64,000 nt of DNA, taken from Paractinoplanes aksuensis (lineage in GTDB: Bacteria > Actinomycetota > Actinomycetes > Mycobacteriales > Micromonosporaceae). The stretch's first letter is position 1. Each line of letters opens with the position of its first letter. The notes below the pieces were generated by a model. It was not told where the DNA came from. It searched no databases and was given only the letters and a program-made list of their open reading frames with translations. The stretch spans positions 1 to 64,000 of the forward strand of contig NZ_JAMYJR010000007.1 of NCBI RefSeq assembly GCF_024137025.1, given 5' to 3'. This document shows positions 33,226 to 41,921 of this stretch, one piece after another. The position numbers and the translations under genes were made by a program.

Positions 33226-33626
33226 GCCGTTCGCTCCTCTTGGTCTGCGTCCTTGGGCGTTGCTGGGCTGAGTGCCGCTTCCCGGTGGTCGCGGCGGGTG
33301 CGGTAGACCTCGGTCTCGAGAGCGTCGAGCCGGCGGCTCCACACGTCGGCCGCGGAATCGGGGAACCCGGCCAGCCAGGTCTTGACCGCGGTCAGCGGCG
33401 CGGGGTCGAGCCGGTAGACGCGCTCGCGCCCCTCGGCCGTGTCGTGCACCAGCCCGCACTCGCGCAGCACCCGCAGGTGCCGGCTGACCGCGGGCCGGCT
33501 GATCGGGAAACGCCCGGCGATCAGCCGCGCGGGCAGAGGCCCGCCCCGCAACACCTCGAGAATCACCCGGCGCACCGGGTCGGCGAGGGCTGCCACGACG
33601 TCGTCCACCCCGGAAGCGTAACTCAT
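33222..33626 (-). CDS. ArsR-family transcriptional regulator
   Basis: A 134-aa winged-helix regulator with ALADPVRRVILEVLRGG and the recognition helix ISRPAVSRHLRVLRE. No metal-binding Cys pair is seen, so it belongs to the metal-independent class that partners AHSA1 proteins. Its ATG lies inside a 12-bp-arm palindrome that also abuts the divergent PEP-mutase-like gene, so it likely controls both directions. Confidence 0.9.
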   Translation of the reverse strand: MSYASGVDDVVAALADPVRRVILEVLRGGPLPARLIAGRFPISRPAVSRHLRVLRECGLVHDTAEGRERVYRLDPAPLTAVKTWLAGFPDSAADVWSRRLDALETEVYRTRRDHREAALSPATPKDADQEERTA

Positions 33627-33640
33627 CGGTTACGCTTCCG
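33611..33640. promoter_or_regulatory. Shared ArsR operator palindrome
   Basis: CGGAAGCGTAAC (33611-33622) and GTTACGCTTCCG (33629-33640) form a perfect 12-bp inverted repeat with a 6-nt spacer. It contains the start codon of the ArsR gene and ends 3 nt before the start of the divergent gene. Its right arm supplies the candidate -10 TACGCT of that gene. Confidence 0.75.
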
Positions 33641-33643
33641 GCC

Positions 33644-34447
33644 ATGACAGAACGCTTCCCGGCCCTGCGCGATCGCTTCCACGCCCTGCATCAGAGCGGC
33701 ACCTTCCTGCTGCCGAACCCGTGGGACGTCGGCTCGGCCCGCCTGCTCGAATCCCTGGGCTTCGTCGCCCTGGCCACCACGTCCTCCGGCCTGGCCGCCA
33801 CCCTGGGCAAGCAGGACCAGCAGGTGACCCGGGGCGAACTGCTGACCCACGTGGCCGCCGTCACCGCCGCGATCGGCATCCCGCTCAACGTCGACGCCGA
33901 GCGTTGCTTCGCCGATACCCCCGAGGGCATAGCCCAGACGGTCGACCTGCTGGCTGAGGCGGGCGCGGCCGGAATCTCCATCGAGGACTACGACCCCACC
34001 ACCGCGCGCATAGAGACCCTGGAGGCGGGAATCGAGCGGGTCGCCGCGGCGGCCGAGGCGTGTGCCCGCCACAACATCGTGCTCACGGCCCGGGCCGAGA
34101 ACCACCTTTACGGGTACGACAACCTGGACGACACTATCGAGCGGCTCCGCGCCTACCGGGCCGCCGGCGCCGACGTCGTCTACGCCCCCGGCCTGCGCAC
34201 CCCCGACGAGATCGGACGCCTGGTGACCGAGGTCGCCTGCCCGGTCAACGTCCTGGCCGTGGCCGGCGCCCCGACAGTGGCCGAGCTGGCCGAACTGGGC
34301 GTCCGCCGGGTCTCCACCGGCGGCGCCCTGGCCTGGGCCGCCTACGGCGCCCTACGCGACGCAGCCCGCGAGCTGCTGGACACCGGCACTACAACCTTTC
34401 GCACCCGCTCGATGACCGAGGAAGAAATCGAGAACGCGCTGGGCTGA
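33644..34447 (+). CDS. Isocitrate lyase/PEP mutase-family protein
   Basis: A 267-aa TIM-barrel enzyme of the isocitrate lyase/phosphoenolpyruvate mutase superfamily, with the opening FLLPNPWDVGSARLLE, a TTSSG loop, the metal-site region NVDAE, and SIEDY. The classical KKCGH catalytic loop of lyases is absent, as in the 'carboxyvinyl-carboxyphosphonate mutase-like' branch, so the reaction cannot be named. The start has TACGCT 7 nt upstream and no ribosome site (leaderless). It is divergent from the ArsR gene and shares its palindrome. Confidence 0.85.
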   Translation: MTERFPALRDRFHALHQSGTFLLPNPWDVGSARLLESLGFVALATTSSGLAATLGKQDQQVTRGELLTHVAAVTAAIGIPLNVDAERCFADTPEGIAQTVDLLAEAGAAGISIEDYDPTTARIETLEAGIERVAAAAEACARHNIVLTARAENHLYGYDNLDDTIERLRAYRAAGADVVYAPGLRTPDEIGRLVTEVACPVNVLAVAGAPTVAELAELGVRRVSTGGALAWAAYGALRDAARELLDTGTTTFRTRSMTEEEIENALG

Positions 34448-34785
34448 GGCCGCCGCTGTCGCGGGTTGCCGGGCCTCAATCTCCTCTTGCAGCCCGGCGG
34501 CCAACCCGTTGCGACAACCGACCAGGCAGCCCAACCGAGTGGGATCGTCACGATCCGAGGCAGGCTGGACATCTCCCCTCGCAAGCGGCCTCGCGGCCCG
34601 GCCGAGTGCAGCCGGGGTCTGGGCAGCTCACCACTCAAGCCCAGCGGGGCACCACGCGAGCCCAGCTGGGTGGAGCCGTTGCGCTGCGAGACGGGCCGGG
34701 CAGCTCCCCGTACGAGCAGCGTCGTGGCCCAGCGGAGCGCAGCCCGTCGCTACAAGGGGGCTGAGCAGTCCACCAAGCAGGCGGC

Positions 34786-34920
34786 GTCGCAGCCCAGCCA
34801 AGTACAGCCCGTCACGCCATAAACAGCGACCAGCTCACCACGCCGGCACCGTCGCAGCCCAGCCAAGTACAGTCCGTCACGCCACAAACAGCCGACCAAT
34901 TCGCCATGGGCCGCGTCGCA
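34786..34920. repeat. Two degenerate ~64-bp tandem repeats
   Basis: Units beginning GTCGCAGCCCAGCCAAGTAC start at 34786 and 34851, and a third partial unit begins at 34914. The first two are near-identical for ~40 bp and then diverge. Related fragments occur on both sides. No coding function is apparent. Confidence 0.6.
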
Positions 34921-35416
34921 GCCCGTCGCGCCACCAGAGGGCCCCGCAGGTCACCACGCGAGCAGCCTTCAGACCTAGCTGAATGAGGCCGCCCCCGCTA
35001 TGAGACAGCTGGCAGCTCACCATGCCAGTGCCGTCGCGGGCCGGCCGAGCGCAGCCCTTTCCCGCTCGGAGGCGGCAGGGCAGCTCACCAAGACTGGTCG
35101 GCGGCGCCTGCCGGAGTTCTGAGTGCCACCGGCTGCGAGGCAGGCGAGTTCTATATGCCAAGCCCGGAACTTTCGAAAGACAATCCAGGCACAGAATCTT
35201 AGCCCGAGTCGATTTCGAATATAGCGCGGAGCCAGGTGGCCGCCTACGCTTCGCGTCCAATCTTCTGTCCTTCAATTAAAGGGTGGCCGGCGCCTTTCCA
35301 GTTGCAATGGAAGGGCGACACTAAGTCGATACAAAACCGCGACCCGGCCTCAAACTCAATCAAACGAGCGATCCGACTAATCCCGACCGGCCCGACCAGC
35401 CCCAACCGGCACGGCC

Positions 35417-35690
35417 AGCGCCAGCGGCTGCTGCAGCAGCGGCTGCTGCAGCAGCGGCTGCTGCAGCGGCGGCGGCAGCGGCAGCAGCGGCAGCAGCGGC
35501 AGCAGCGGCAGCAGCGGCAGCAGCGGCAGCAGCGACGGCAGCGACGGCAGCGACGGCAGCGACGGCAGCGGCAGCAGCGGCAGCAGCGGCAGCGGCAGCG
35601 GAGCAGCGGCAGCGGCAGCGGCAGCGGAGCAGCGGCAGCGGCAGCGGCAGCGGCAGCGGCAGCGGCAGCGGAGCAGCGGCAGCGGCGGAC
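35417..35690. repeat. Long GCAGCG/CGGCAGCAG microsatellite
   Basis: About 270 bp built from short GC-rich units: three 15-bp CGGCTGCTGCAGCAG units, a run of GCAGCAGCG nonamers, four ACGGCAGCG units, then GCAGCG hexamers interrupted by GAGCAGCG. It is open in all frames simply because of composition. It should form strong hairpins and be length-variable by slippage. Confidence 0.9.
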
Positions 35691-35867
35691 CAATAGCCCA
35701 AACACCCCATCTAGCCCAAGCGCGGGCACCGGATGGTGCAGTTCGTCGGTAGTCAGCCCAACCAGCCGCCCCGCCCAACCAGGCTGCTCAGCTAGGCCGA
35801 GCAGCCTCAGCCGGGCCAGCCAGCCCGCAAGCTGCTTGAGCACGTAACCGGACGCGCCGGCCATGAC

Positions 35868-36003
35868 CCATCAACCCGCGCCCGCCAACCCGGCCAACCC
35901 GGCAACCCGCGCCCGCCAAACCGGCCAACCCCATCAACCCGCGCCCGCCAACCCGGCCAACCCGGCAACCCGGCAACCCGCGCCCGCCAACCCGGCCAGC
36001 CCG
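35868..36003. repeat. 63-bp-period AACCCGGCC-type repeat
   Basis: The segment starting CCATCAACCC at 35868 recurs at 35931, giving a 63-bp period. Each unit is made of smaller AACCCGGCC and CGCGCCCGCC modules. It lies just before the hypothetical gene at 36156. Confidence 0.75.
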
Positions 36004-36155
36004 GTTGCTCTGATTTGGCTGCCGAATCCCGCTGATCAGAACTGACAATAATCGACTCGATTTAATCCTGGACCGAACGGTGGGTGCTCCGAATTGGCAT
36101 GATCGACACTCCCGGCGAGTTAGCGTTTCGCCCTTCCGGGCGGGACAATATTGGC

Positions 36156-37220
36156 ATGCGGCAGCTTCAGTTGTTCAGCACGTCAGAGTTGGCGAAAATG
36201 CGCGACCGGCCTCGGCGCCGGAACTATTCTGTCGCTGGTGAAGAATTTCGTCGTGAGCACGAGCGGCATCGGGCTTGGGGCTTGCAGCAGAGGCACGCCG
36301 CCAAGTTGAGCCGTCTTCGCCGAGCCGCCGCTGAAGATCCGAAGACCGCCTCCGCGGCGCGGCTCGCACTGATCGACCGTCTCGTGTCCGACCGCGACGA
36401 CAGCCCCGCGCCGCCTCAGGTTCCCACCGCCACCGTCGCGGAACGCCGACCCGTCCTGGCCTCGGCGTCGCGACTGGCCGAAGCGCGGACCGCTCCCCCG
36501 ACCGACACCGTTTCCGTCGCTCGACCCTCAGCGCCACCATCCGTAACAGCTCGGCCGGGCGGATCAGGTGAGGCGTGGCCAGTACCTTCGAACCCGCCAC
36601 CTACCGCAGTCCACAAGTCGGGCAGCTCTACCCTGACGGCATCCGCCTCGTGCCCATGTGCCCGTTTCCTGCAGTCGGCCACAACCTCAGGTCAGCCGCG
36701 ACACCACCGACCCGGGGCTGCGACAGCCAGCCAGGCCACGGCAACCCTCGCCCCGCCGGCAGCCCGGACTTCCCGTTACCGGAACCCGACGGAAACACCC
36801 CGCCTGCGGCAGCCCGCTCCGGCCGGCAGCCCGACTCTGTGCTGGAACCAACGGAAGCGCCCCCGCCCGCGACAGCCCGCACTTGCCACTCGTCAAGCGC
36901 CCCGGCGCATGGGCGGCGCGACTCCCAGGACCGACTACGGCCTGGAGTCGTACGTCAAGGAAATGAACATCCGCGGCGCGCGTCTGACGCCACAACGCCG
37001 GCACCCCGCCCCCGACACCCGGCCGATTCAACTACACACCGGCAACCGACCGCACCTCACACCAGCAGCCCCTCCCGAAAGCCCAGCCCAGCCCCGTCAC
37101 CGACACTCACGACCGACCGCACCCAGCCCGATCACCCACACACGACCGCACCCAGCCCGGTCACTCACACACACGAGCGACCGCAGCCAGCCCGACACCG
37201 CAGCGCTGCCAGGTCGATAA
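36156..37220 (+). CDS. Hypothetical protein with basic N-terminal domain and low-complexity tail
   Basis: A 354-aa frame. The first ~70 residues (starting MRQLQLFSTSELAKMRDRPRRRNYS, then FRREHERHRAWGLQQRHAAKLSRLRR) look like a genuine helical basic domain. The rest is Pro/Arg/Thr-rich, apart from a short ordered-looking stretch TDYGLESYVKEMNIRGARL near residues 265-285. No family is recognised. The true product may be shorter if a frameshift lies in the tail. The last ~150 bp contain CACACACGACCGC-type DNA repeats. The start has no clear ribosome site. Confidence 0.45.
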   Translation: MRQLQLFSTSELAKMRDRPRRRNYSVAGEEFRREHERHRAWGLQQRHAAKLSRLRRAAAEDPKTASAARLALIDRLVSDRDDSPAPPQVPTATVAERRPVLASASRLAEARTAPPTDTVSVARPSAPPSVTARPGGSGEAWPVPSNPPPTAVHKSGSSTLTASASCPCARFLQSATTSGQPRHHRPGAATASQATATLAPPAARTSRYRNPTETPRLRQPAPAGSPTLCWNQRKRPRPRQPALATRQAPRRMGGATPRTDYGLESYVKEMNIRGARLTPQRRHPAPDTRPIQLHTGNRPHLTPAAPPESPAQPRHRHSRPTAPSPITHTRPHPARSLTHTSDRSQPDTAALPGR

Positions 37221-37236
37221 GCCCTCAACCCCAAAA

Positions 37237-37269
37237 GGTGGCACCCCACCCAGCGGGCGGGATGCCACC
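37237..37269. terminator. Hairpin terminator between convergent genes
   Basis: GGTGGCA pairs with TGCCACC, and two CCC blocks pair with two GGG blocks around an AGC loop, giving a long GC-rich hairpin 16 nt after the hypothetical gene. Confidence 0.65.
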
Positions 37270-37332
37270 GAAAGCTCGGCTCAGCCGGAACCCCAGGCGA
37301 GGCGCAGCCCACTGCGCCCGGTCCCGATGGGA

Positions 37333-37365
37333 GGCGTGGTGCCGCTGCCGCGACGGCACCACGCC
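37333..37365 (-). terminator. Hairpin terminator after the protease gene
   Basis: A perfect 12-bp inverted repeat, GGCGTGGTGCCG (37333-37344) and CGGCACCACGCC (37354-37365), with a 9-nt loop, 14 nt past the protease stop codon on the minus strand. Confidence 0.75.
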
Positions 37366-37379
37366 GGATCAGGGGTGGG

Positions 37380-38885
37380 TCAGCCGCGGCGCCACTTCTG
37401 GTTGGCTCCGCCGGTGCACTCCCAGAGGACGAGTACGGCGCCCTCGTTGGCGTTCCAGGCGTCGATGTCGACGCACTTGTTGGCCTGGGGGTTGACCAGG
37501 TCGCCGGCGGCCGAGAGGACGAACTGCTGGGCGGGGTTGCCGCTGCAGTTCACGATCTGGATGGCGGCGCCGTTGGCTGTTGAGCCCCACGCCACGTCCA
37601 GGCACTTGTTGTTCGAGGTCTGCAGGGTGCCGTTCACGAAGTTCCAGCGCTGGGCGGCCGTGCCGTTGCAGTTCCACATCTGGACGCGTACGCCGTCGGA
37701 GAAGTTGCTGTTGGGGACGTCGAGGCATTTGCCGTTGAGGTTGCTGATCACGGCCGAACCGCCTGAGCCGCCGCCGGTGGTGGTCAGGGACAGGCCGTAG
37801 ACCGACAGGATCTCGTTGACCGGCTGGAACCACATCGTGCCGCCGCTGGAGCAGTTGCCGGTGCCGCCCGAGGTGACACCCTGGGCCTGGTTGCCCGAGA
37901 TCCAGCTGCCGCCGGAGTCGCCCGGCTCGGCGCACGCGTTGCTGCGGGACAGGCCTGACACCGCGCCCTGCGAGTACACGATCGTCTCGTTGCGGCCCAG
38001 CAGCGTGCCGCAGCGCCAACCCGTCGTGCGACCGGAGCGGCAGATCGAGCTGCCGATGGCCGCGTCCTGCGAGCCGGCGACCGTCACGTTGCCGCCCGAG
38101 TAGTTGTTGACCCAGGGCTGGGAGGTCCAGTTGCCGTTCGTACGCACCCAGGCGTAGTCGTTGCCGGGGAACGAGGACCCGGCGAAGTTGCCCTGCGACA
38201 CGTTGTTGTACCCGAGTGTCGGGCTACCCGTGCCGCCGCAGTGGCCGGCCGTGACGAAGCCGCCCGCGACCGAGAAGCCGACCGAGCACAGCGTGTTGCC
38301 GTTGATCACGTACTGGTCGCCGCCGCGGGTGTCGTACATCGGGCGGGGCTGCTCGGCCGACGTGACCACCGTCACGTCACCGGCGCCCGCCGCAAAGTCA
38401 CGGGCCGCCGAGGACGAACCCGGCGCGGCCATGACGACGACCCGGTTGTTCGGGGTGTCCACATACCAGCCGCGCACCACCGACGAATTGGCCGATTTGG
38501 CCCGTTTGTCAAGAGAAGCCCGCGTCGCGGCCAGTGAGGCGCCGCTGTGGGCCACGACACGAGCGTCAGCCCCTTCCGCCCGTACGGTCGAAGCAGCGGA
38601 AGCGTCGGTGACCGCGACCGTCAGTCGCGACGCGCCGGCGGGGATCCAGGCGCCGGCGAAGGACGAGCCGAGCTTGGTCCTGAGGCGCTTCTCGACCACG
38701 GGGGCCGCCGCCTCGGTGCGAAGCCGGGCCGCGATCTCGCCGTTGTCGATCTTGAGGTCCCGGCGCATCGCGCTGAGCATGCCGGGGTCGAGATCGATCG
38801 AGGGGTCGGCAGCGTACGCGGGCACGGGACTGAGGGTGCCGATCGTGATCGCCGCTGAGGCGACCGCGAGCCAACGAAGGCGCAT
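37380..38885 (-). CDS. Streptogrisin-like S1 protease with ricin-type lectin domain
   Basis: A 501-aa secreted zymogen. A signal peptide (~1-26) is followed by an alpha-lytic-protease-type propeptide (~27-183), a chymotrypsin-fold protease with His215 (TAGHC), Asp243 (NDYAW) and Ser324 (GDSGG) and paired Cys residues, a short Gly/Ser linker, and a C-terminal ricin B-type beta-trefoil (~377-501; QxW-like repeats ending NQKW). The lectin probably anchors the protease to wall polysaccharide. AAAGGA precedes the ATG. A palindrome lies further upstream (38944-38957). Confidence 0.93.
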   Translation of the reverse strand: MRLRWLAVASAAITIGTLSPVPAYAADPSIDLDPGMLSAMRRDLKIDNGEIAARLRTEAAAPVVEKRLRTKLGSSFAGAWIPAGASRLTVAVTDASAASTVRAEGADARVVAHSGASLAATRASLDKRAKSANSSVVRGWYVDTPNNRVVVMAAPGSSSAARDFAAGAGDVTVVTSAEQPRPMYDTRGGDQYVINGNTLCSVGFSVAGGFVTAGHCGGTGSPTLGYNNVSQGNFAGSSFPGNDYAWVRTNGNWTSQPWVNNYSGGNVTVAGSQDAAIGSSICRSGRTTGWRCGTLLGRNETIVYSQGAVSGLSRSNACAEPGDSGGSWISGNQAQGVTSGGTGNCSSGGTMWFQPVNEILSVYGLSLTTTGGGSGGSAVISNLNGKCLDVPNSNFSDGVRVQMWNCNGTAAQRWNFVNGTLQTSNNKCLDVAWGSTANGAAIQIVNCSGNPAQQFVLSAAGDLVNPQANKCVDIDAWNANEGAVLVLWECTGGANQKWRRG

Positions 38886-38943
38886 GTCGGGGGTCCTTTC
38901 AGTGCGCCGGAACTTCGGGGATACATCGGAGGCTGTCTATGTG

Positions 38944-38957
38944 TGACAACGCTGTCA
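38944..38957. promoter_or_regulatory. Palindrome in divergent promoter region
   Basis: TGACA-ACGC-TGTCA is an inverted repeat in the 194-bp region between the protease (leftward) and NAD kinase (rightward) genes. On the minus strand its arm forms TTGACA, a consensus -35 for the protease promoter, so a regulator binding here could block it. Candidate only. Confidence 0.4.
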
Positions 38958-39079
38958 AGAAACAGGAAGGAACCCTGCCCGAACGAACCACGTGTGCTCC
39001 GTCGCCTGCCCTCGCCGATCGGGCGCCCGGCGTGCAAGGCTGTGCTCGGACAAAAAAGACGAGGACGGGGTAACACCGG

Positions 39080-40249
39080 ATGGGCATGGTCAAGGTCGTC
39101 GGCCTGGTGCTGCACCCGAGGCGCGACTGCGGGTCGGCCATAGAGGCCATCGTGAAGTGGGCCGAGCGCCGCGACGTCACCGTATTGGGCCTGCACGACG
39201 AGATCGACCGGATCGACTGCGAGGCCGTCGCGGTCACCTCGGAAGAGATGGTCGAGCGGGCCGGTCTGCTGGTCAGCCTGGGCGGCGACGGCACCATGCT
39301 GCGCACCATGCGGCTGGTCGAGGGGCGCAAGACCCCGGTGCTGGGCGTCAACGTGGGCCGGCTGGGCTTCCTGGCCGAGGTCGACCTGCCCGATCTGCCG
39401 GCCGCCCTCACCGCGATCGACGAGCACAAGTTCACGATCGAGGCCCGCACCGCCGTCCGCACCACGCTGCCCGACGGCCGCGAGGTCTCGGCCTTCAACG
39501 ACATCGCGATGGTGCGGGTGCCCGGCGAGGGGCTGGCCGCGATCGGCATCTCGGTCGAGAAGAAGAACTTCGTCAACTACGCGGCCGACGCGGTCATCGT
39601 GGCCACCCCGACCGGCTCGACGGCCTACAGCTTCTCGGCCGGTGGCCCGATCGTCTCGCCCAACGTCGAGGGCCTGATCGTCACGGCCGCGGCCGCACAT
39701 TCCTCGTTCAACCGCCCGCTCATGCTGGCCCTGCAAGAGCAGCTCGACCTCGACGTCCTGCCGACCAGCGGCCGCCTCGCCATCGAGGTCGACGGCATCG
39801 TCGAGGGCTACGCCAGCCCCGACGACCGGCTCTGCATCGAGCCCGTCCCGGCGGCGGCCCAGGTCATCCGGCTCGGCCGCACCAGCTTCTACGAGCGGGC
39901 CCGGCGCAAGCTACGGGTCGAGGGCAGCGCCCAGGTCGGCGTGCCCGACGCGGACGACGCCGTCGTGGTCGACAGCTTCGAGCACCAGCGCTACGAGCTG
40001 CTGCTCGGCGGCGAGGTGGCCGGTGTGCTGCACTACCGCCGCCACGGCGACACCATCGAGCTCATGCACACCGACGTCGAACAGTCCTTCTCCGGCCGCG
40101 GTCTGGCCGGCCGGCTCGCGTCGGCCGCGCTCGAGGACGCCCGCGGCCGCGGCACCCCCGTCGTCCCCTCCTGCCCCTTCGTCATCGGATATCTGGACCG
40201 CCACCCCGAATACGCCGACCTGCTGGCCACGCCACCTGCCGATAGCTGA
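39080..40249 (+). CDS. NAD kinase fused to C-terminal GNAT-like acetyltransferase
   Basis: A 389-aa fusion. Residues ~1-290 are an NAD(H) kinase, which phosphorylates NAD to NADP: GGDG at 68-71, NVGRLGFLAE, and TPTGSTAYSFSAGGP. Residues ~300-389 match the short GNAT-like family of YidJ/CG-type acetyltransferases (YELLLGGEVAGVLHYRR, then SGRGLAGRLASAAL and CPFVIGYLDRHPEY). Ordinary NAD kinases end near residue 300. One continuous frame with uniform codon use supports a true fusion. It is first in an operon with a flavoreductase and a histidine kinase. ATG 39086 is an alternative start. Confidence 0.88.
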   Translation: MGMVKVVGLVLHPRRDCGSAIEAIVKWAERRDVTVLGLHDEIDRIDCEAVAVTSEEMVERAGLLVSLGGDGTMLRTMRLVEGRKTPVLGVNVGRLGFLAEVDLPDLPAALTAIDEHKFTIEARTAVRTTLPDGREVSAFNDIAMVRVPGEGLAAIGISVEKKNFVNYAADAVIVATPTGSTAYSFSAGGPIVSPNVEGLIVTAAAAHSSFNRPLMLALQEQLDLDVLPTSGRLAIEVDGIVEGYASPDDRLCIEPVPAAAQVIRLGRTSFYERARRKLRVEGSAQVGVPDADDAVVVDSFEHQRYELLLGGEVAGVLHYRRHGDTIELMHTDVEQSFSGRGLAGRLASAALEDARGRGTPVVPSCPFVIGYLDRHPEYADLLATPPADS

Positions 40250-40259
40250 GGTATCTGCC

Positions 40260-41918
40260 ATGGGCCACCCCGCGATCCTGACCGTCGACGACGACCCCGC
40301 GGTCTCCCGGGCCATCGCCCGCGACCTGCGCCGCCGCTACGGCGACTCCTACCGCATCGTCCGCGCCTCCTCGGCCGCCGAGGCCCTCGAGGCGCTGCGC
40401 GAGCTCAAGCTGCGCGGCGGGCGGGTCGCCGTCATCCTCGCCGACTACCGCATGCCCCAGGTCAACGGCATCGAGTTCCTCGAGCAGGCGATGGACCTGT
40501 TCCCCAACGCGCGGCGGGCCCTGCTCACCGCGTACGCCGACACCGACGCCGCCATCCAGGCCATCAACGTCGTCGACGTCGACCACTACCTGCTCAAGCC
40601 CTGGGACCCGCCGGAAGAGAAGCTCTACCCGGTGCTCGACGCGCTGATCGACGCCTGGCAGGCCACCGGCGACCGCGAGACCGAGGACATCCGCGTCGTC
40701 GGCCACCGCTGGAGCGAGCCGTCGTACGAGATCCGCGACTTCCTGGCCCGCAACCTGGTGCCGTACAAGTGGCTCGGCGCCGACGAGCCCGAGGGCCGGC
40801 GCCTGCTCGAGGCCGCGAGCGTCGGGCCCGAGTCGATCCCGCTGGTGGTGACGGCCGACGGGCGCGCCATGGCCCAGCCCACCACGACCGAGGTGGCCGA
40901 GGCGGTCGGCCTGTCCACCGCCCCCGGGCGCGACTTCTACGACCTGATCATCGTGGGCGGTGGCCCGGCCGGGCTGGGCGCGGCCGTCTATGGCGCCTCC
41001 GAGGGCCTCAAGACGCTGCTGGTCGAGCGGCGCGCGGTCGGCGGCCAAGCCGGGCAGAGCTCGCGCATCGAGAACTACCTGGGCTTCCCCGACGGCATCT
41101 CGGGCGCGCAGCTGACCGACCGGGCCCGCCGCCAGGCCGGTAAGTTCTCGGCCGAGGTGCTGACCACGCGCGACGTCACCGGCCTGCGACCGGACGGCTC
41201 GGCCCGCACGCTGACCTTCGCCGACGGCGGCGAGATCTCGGCCCACTCGATCGTGCTGGCCACCGGCGTCTCGTACCGGCCGCTGATCGCCGACGGCGTG
41301 GCCGAGCTGACCGGTTCCGGCGTCTACTACGGCTCGGCCTCGACCGAGGGCCCGTCCTGCGCCGGCACCGACGTCTACATCGTGGGCGGGGCCAACTCGG
41401 CCGGTCAGGCCGCGCTTTTCTTCTCGCGCTACGCGAAAACCGTCACCCTTCTCGTACGGGGTGATTCGCTCGAGTCATCGATGTCGTACTACCTGATCCA
41501 GCAGCTCAACAAGATCGACAACATCCGGGTCCGCACCCGGTGCGAGGTGCTCAGCGCCCAGGGCAACGGGCACCTCGAAGCCATCACCATCTGCGACAGC
41601 AAGGAAGGCGTGAGCACCACCGTCGAGTGCGGTTACCTCTTCGTCTTCATCGGCGCCGAGCCCCGCACCGACTGGCTGGGCCAGGCCGTCGCCCGCGACG
41701 AGAAGGGCTTCGTCTACACCGGGCCGGACCTGCTCTCGAACGGCACCCGTCCGAAGGGATGGAATCGCGAGCGGGATCCGTTCTACCTGGAGTGCAGTGT
41801 TCCCGGCATCTTCGCGGCCGGCGACGTCCGGGCCAACTCGGTCAAACGGGTGGCCTCGGCGGTCGGCGAGGGCGCGATGGCCGTCACGCTGGTCCACCGC
41901 TACCTGGAGGCTCAGTAA
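40260..41918 (+). CDS. Response-regulator receiver fused to thioredoxin reductase-like flavoprotein
   Basis: A 552-aa fusion. A receiver domain (~1-130) has the phospho-acceptor Asp62 (ILADYRMPQ) and a conserved Lys in LLKPW. A linker domain (~140-215) precedes an FAD/NAD(P)-binding thioredoxin-reductase-like module (~225-552; VGGGPAGLGAA, second dinucleotide motif VGGANSAGQAA, and ATG-VSYRPL). The redox CxxC of thioredoxin reductase is replaced (YYGSASTE), so it cannot reduce thioredoxin by that route. It starts 10 nt after the NAD kinase fusion and ends 3 nt before the histidine kinase, the likely phosphodonor. Confidence 0.9.
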   Translation: MGHPAILTVDDDPAVSRAIARDLRRRYGDSYRIVRASSAAEALEALRELKLRGGRVAVILADYRMPQVNGIEFLEQAMDLFPNARRALLTAYADTDAAIQAINVVDVDHYLLKPWDPPEEKLYPVLDALIDAWQATGDRETEDIRVVGHRWSEPSYEIRDFLARNLVPYKWLGADEPEGRRLLEAASVGPESIPLVVTADGRAMAQPTTTEVAEAVGLSTAPGRDFYDLIIVGGGPAGLGAAVYGASEGLKTLLVERRAVGGQAGQSSRIENYLGFPDGISGAQLTDRARRQAGKFSAEVLTTRDVTGLRPDGSARTLTFADGGEISAHSIVLATGVSYRPLIADGVAELTGSGVYYGSASTEGPSCAGTDVYIVGGANSAGQAALFFSRYAKTVTLLVRGDSLESSMSYYLIQQLNKIDNIRVRTRCEVLSAQGNGHLEAITICDSKEGVSTTVECGYLFVFIGAEPRTDWLGQAVARDEKGFVYTGPDLLSNGTRPKGWNRERDPFYLECSVPGIFAAGDVRANSVKRVASAVGEGAMAVTLVHRYLEAQ

Positions 41919-41921
41919 GCC

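Larger units (their letters stand above)
34448..36155. other. Gene-poor repeat-rich region
   Basis: About 1.7 kb without a supportable gene. It contains degenerate ~64-bp repeats (34786-34920), a stretch of locally lower GC (about 35120-35400), a long CAG/CGG-type microsatellite (35417-35690) and a 63-bp-period Pro/Asn-codon-like repeat (35868-36003). All open frames here are low-complexity. Further degenerate copies of 'CAGCTCACCA' occur from 34625 to 35095. Confidence 0.65.

Noticed and set aside
34509..34982. 157-codon frame in the repeat region
   Set aside because: Low-complexity Ser/Pro/Arg sequence with no coding bias.
35236..35864. Open frames through the CAG/CGG microsatellite (poly-Gln/Arg or poly-Ala products)
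   Set aside because: All six frames are open because of the repeat; no ribosome site and no ordered sequence.
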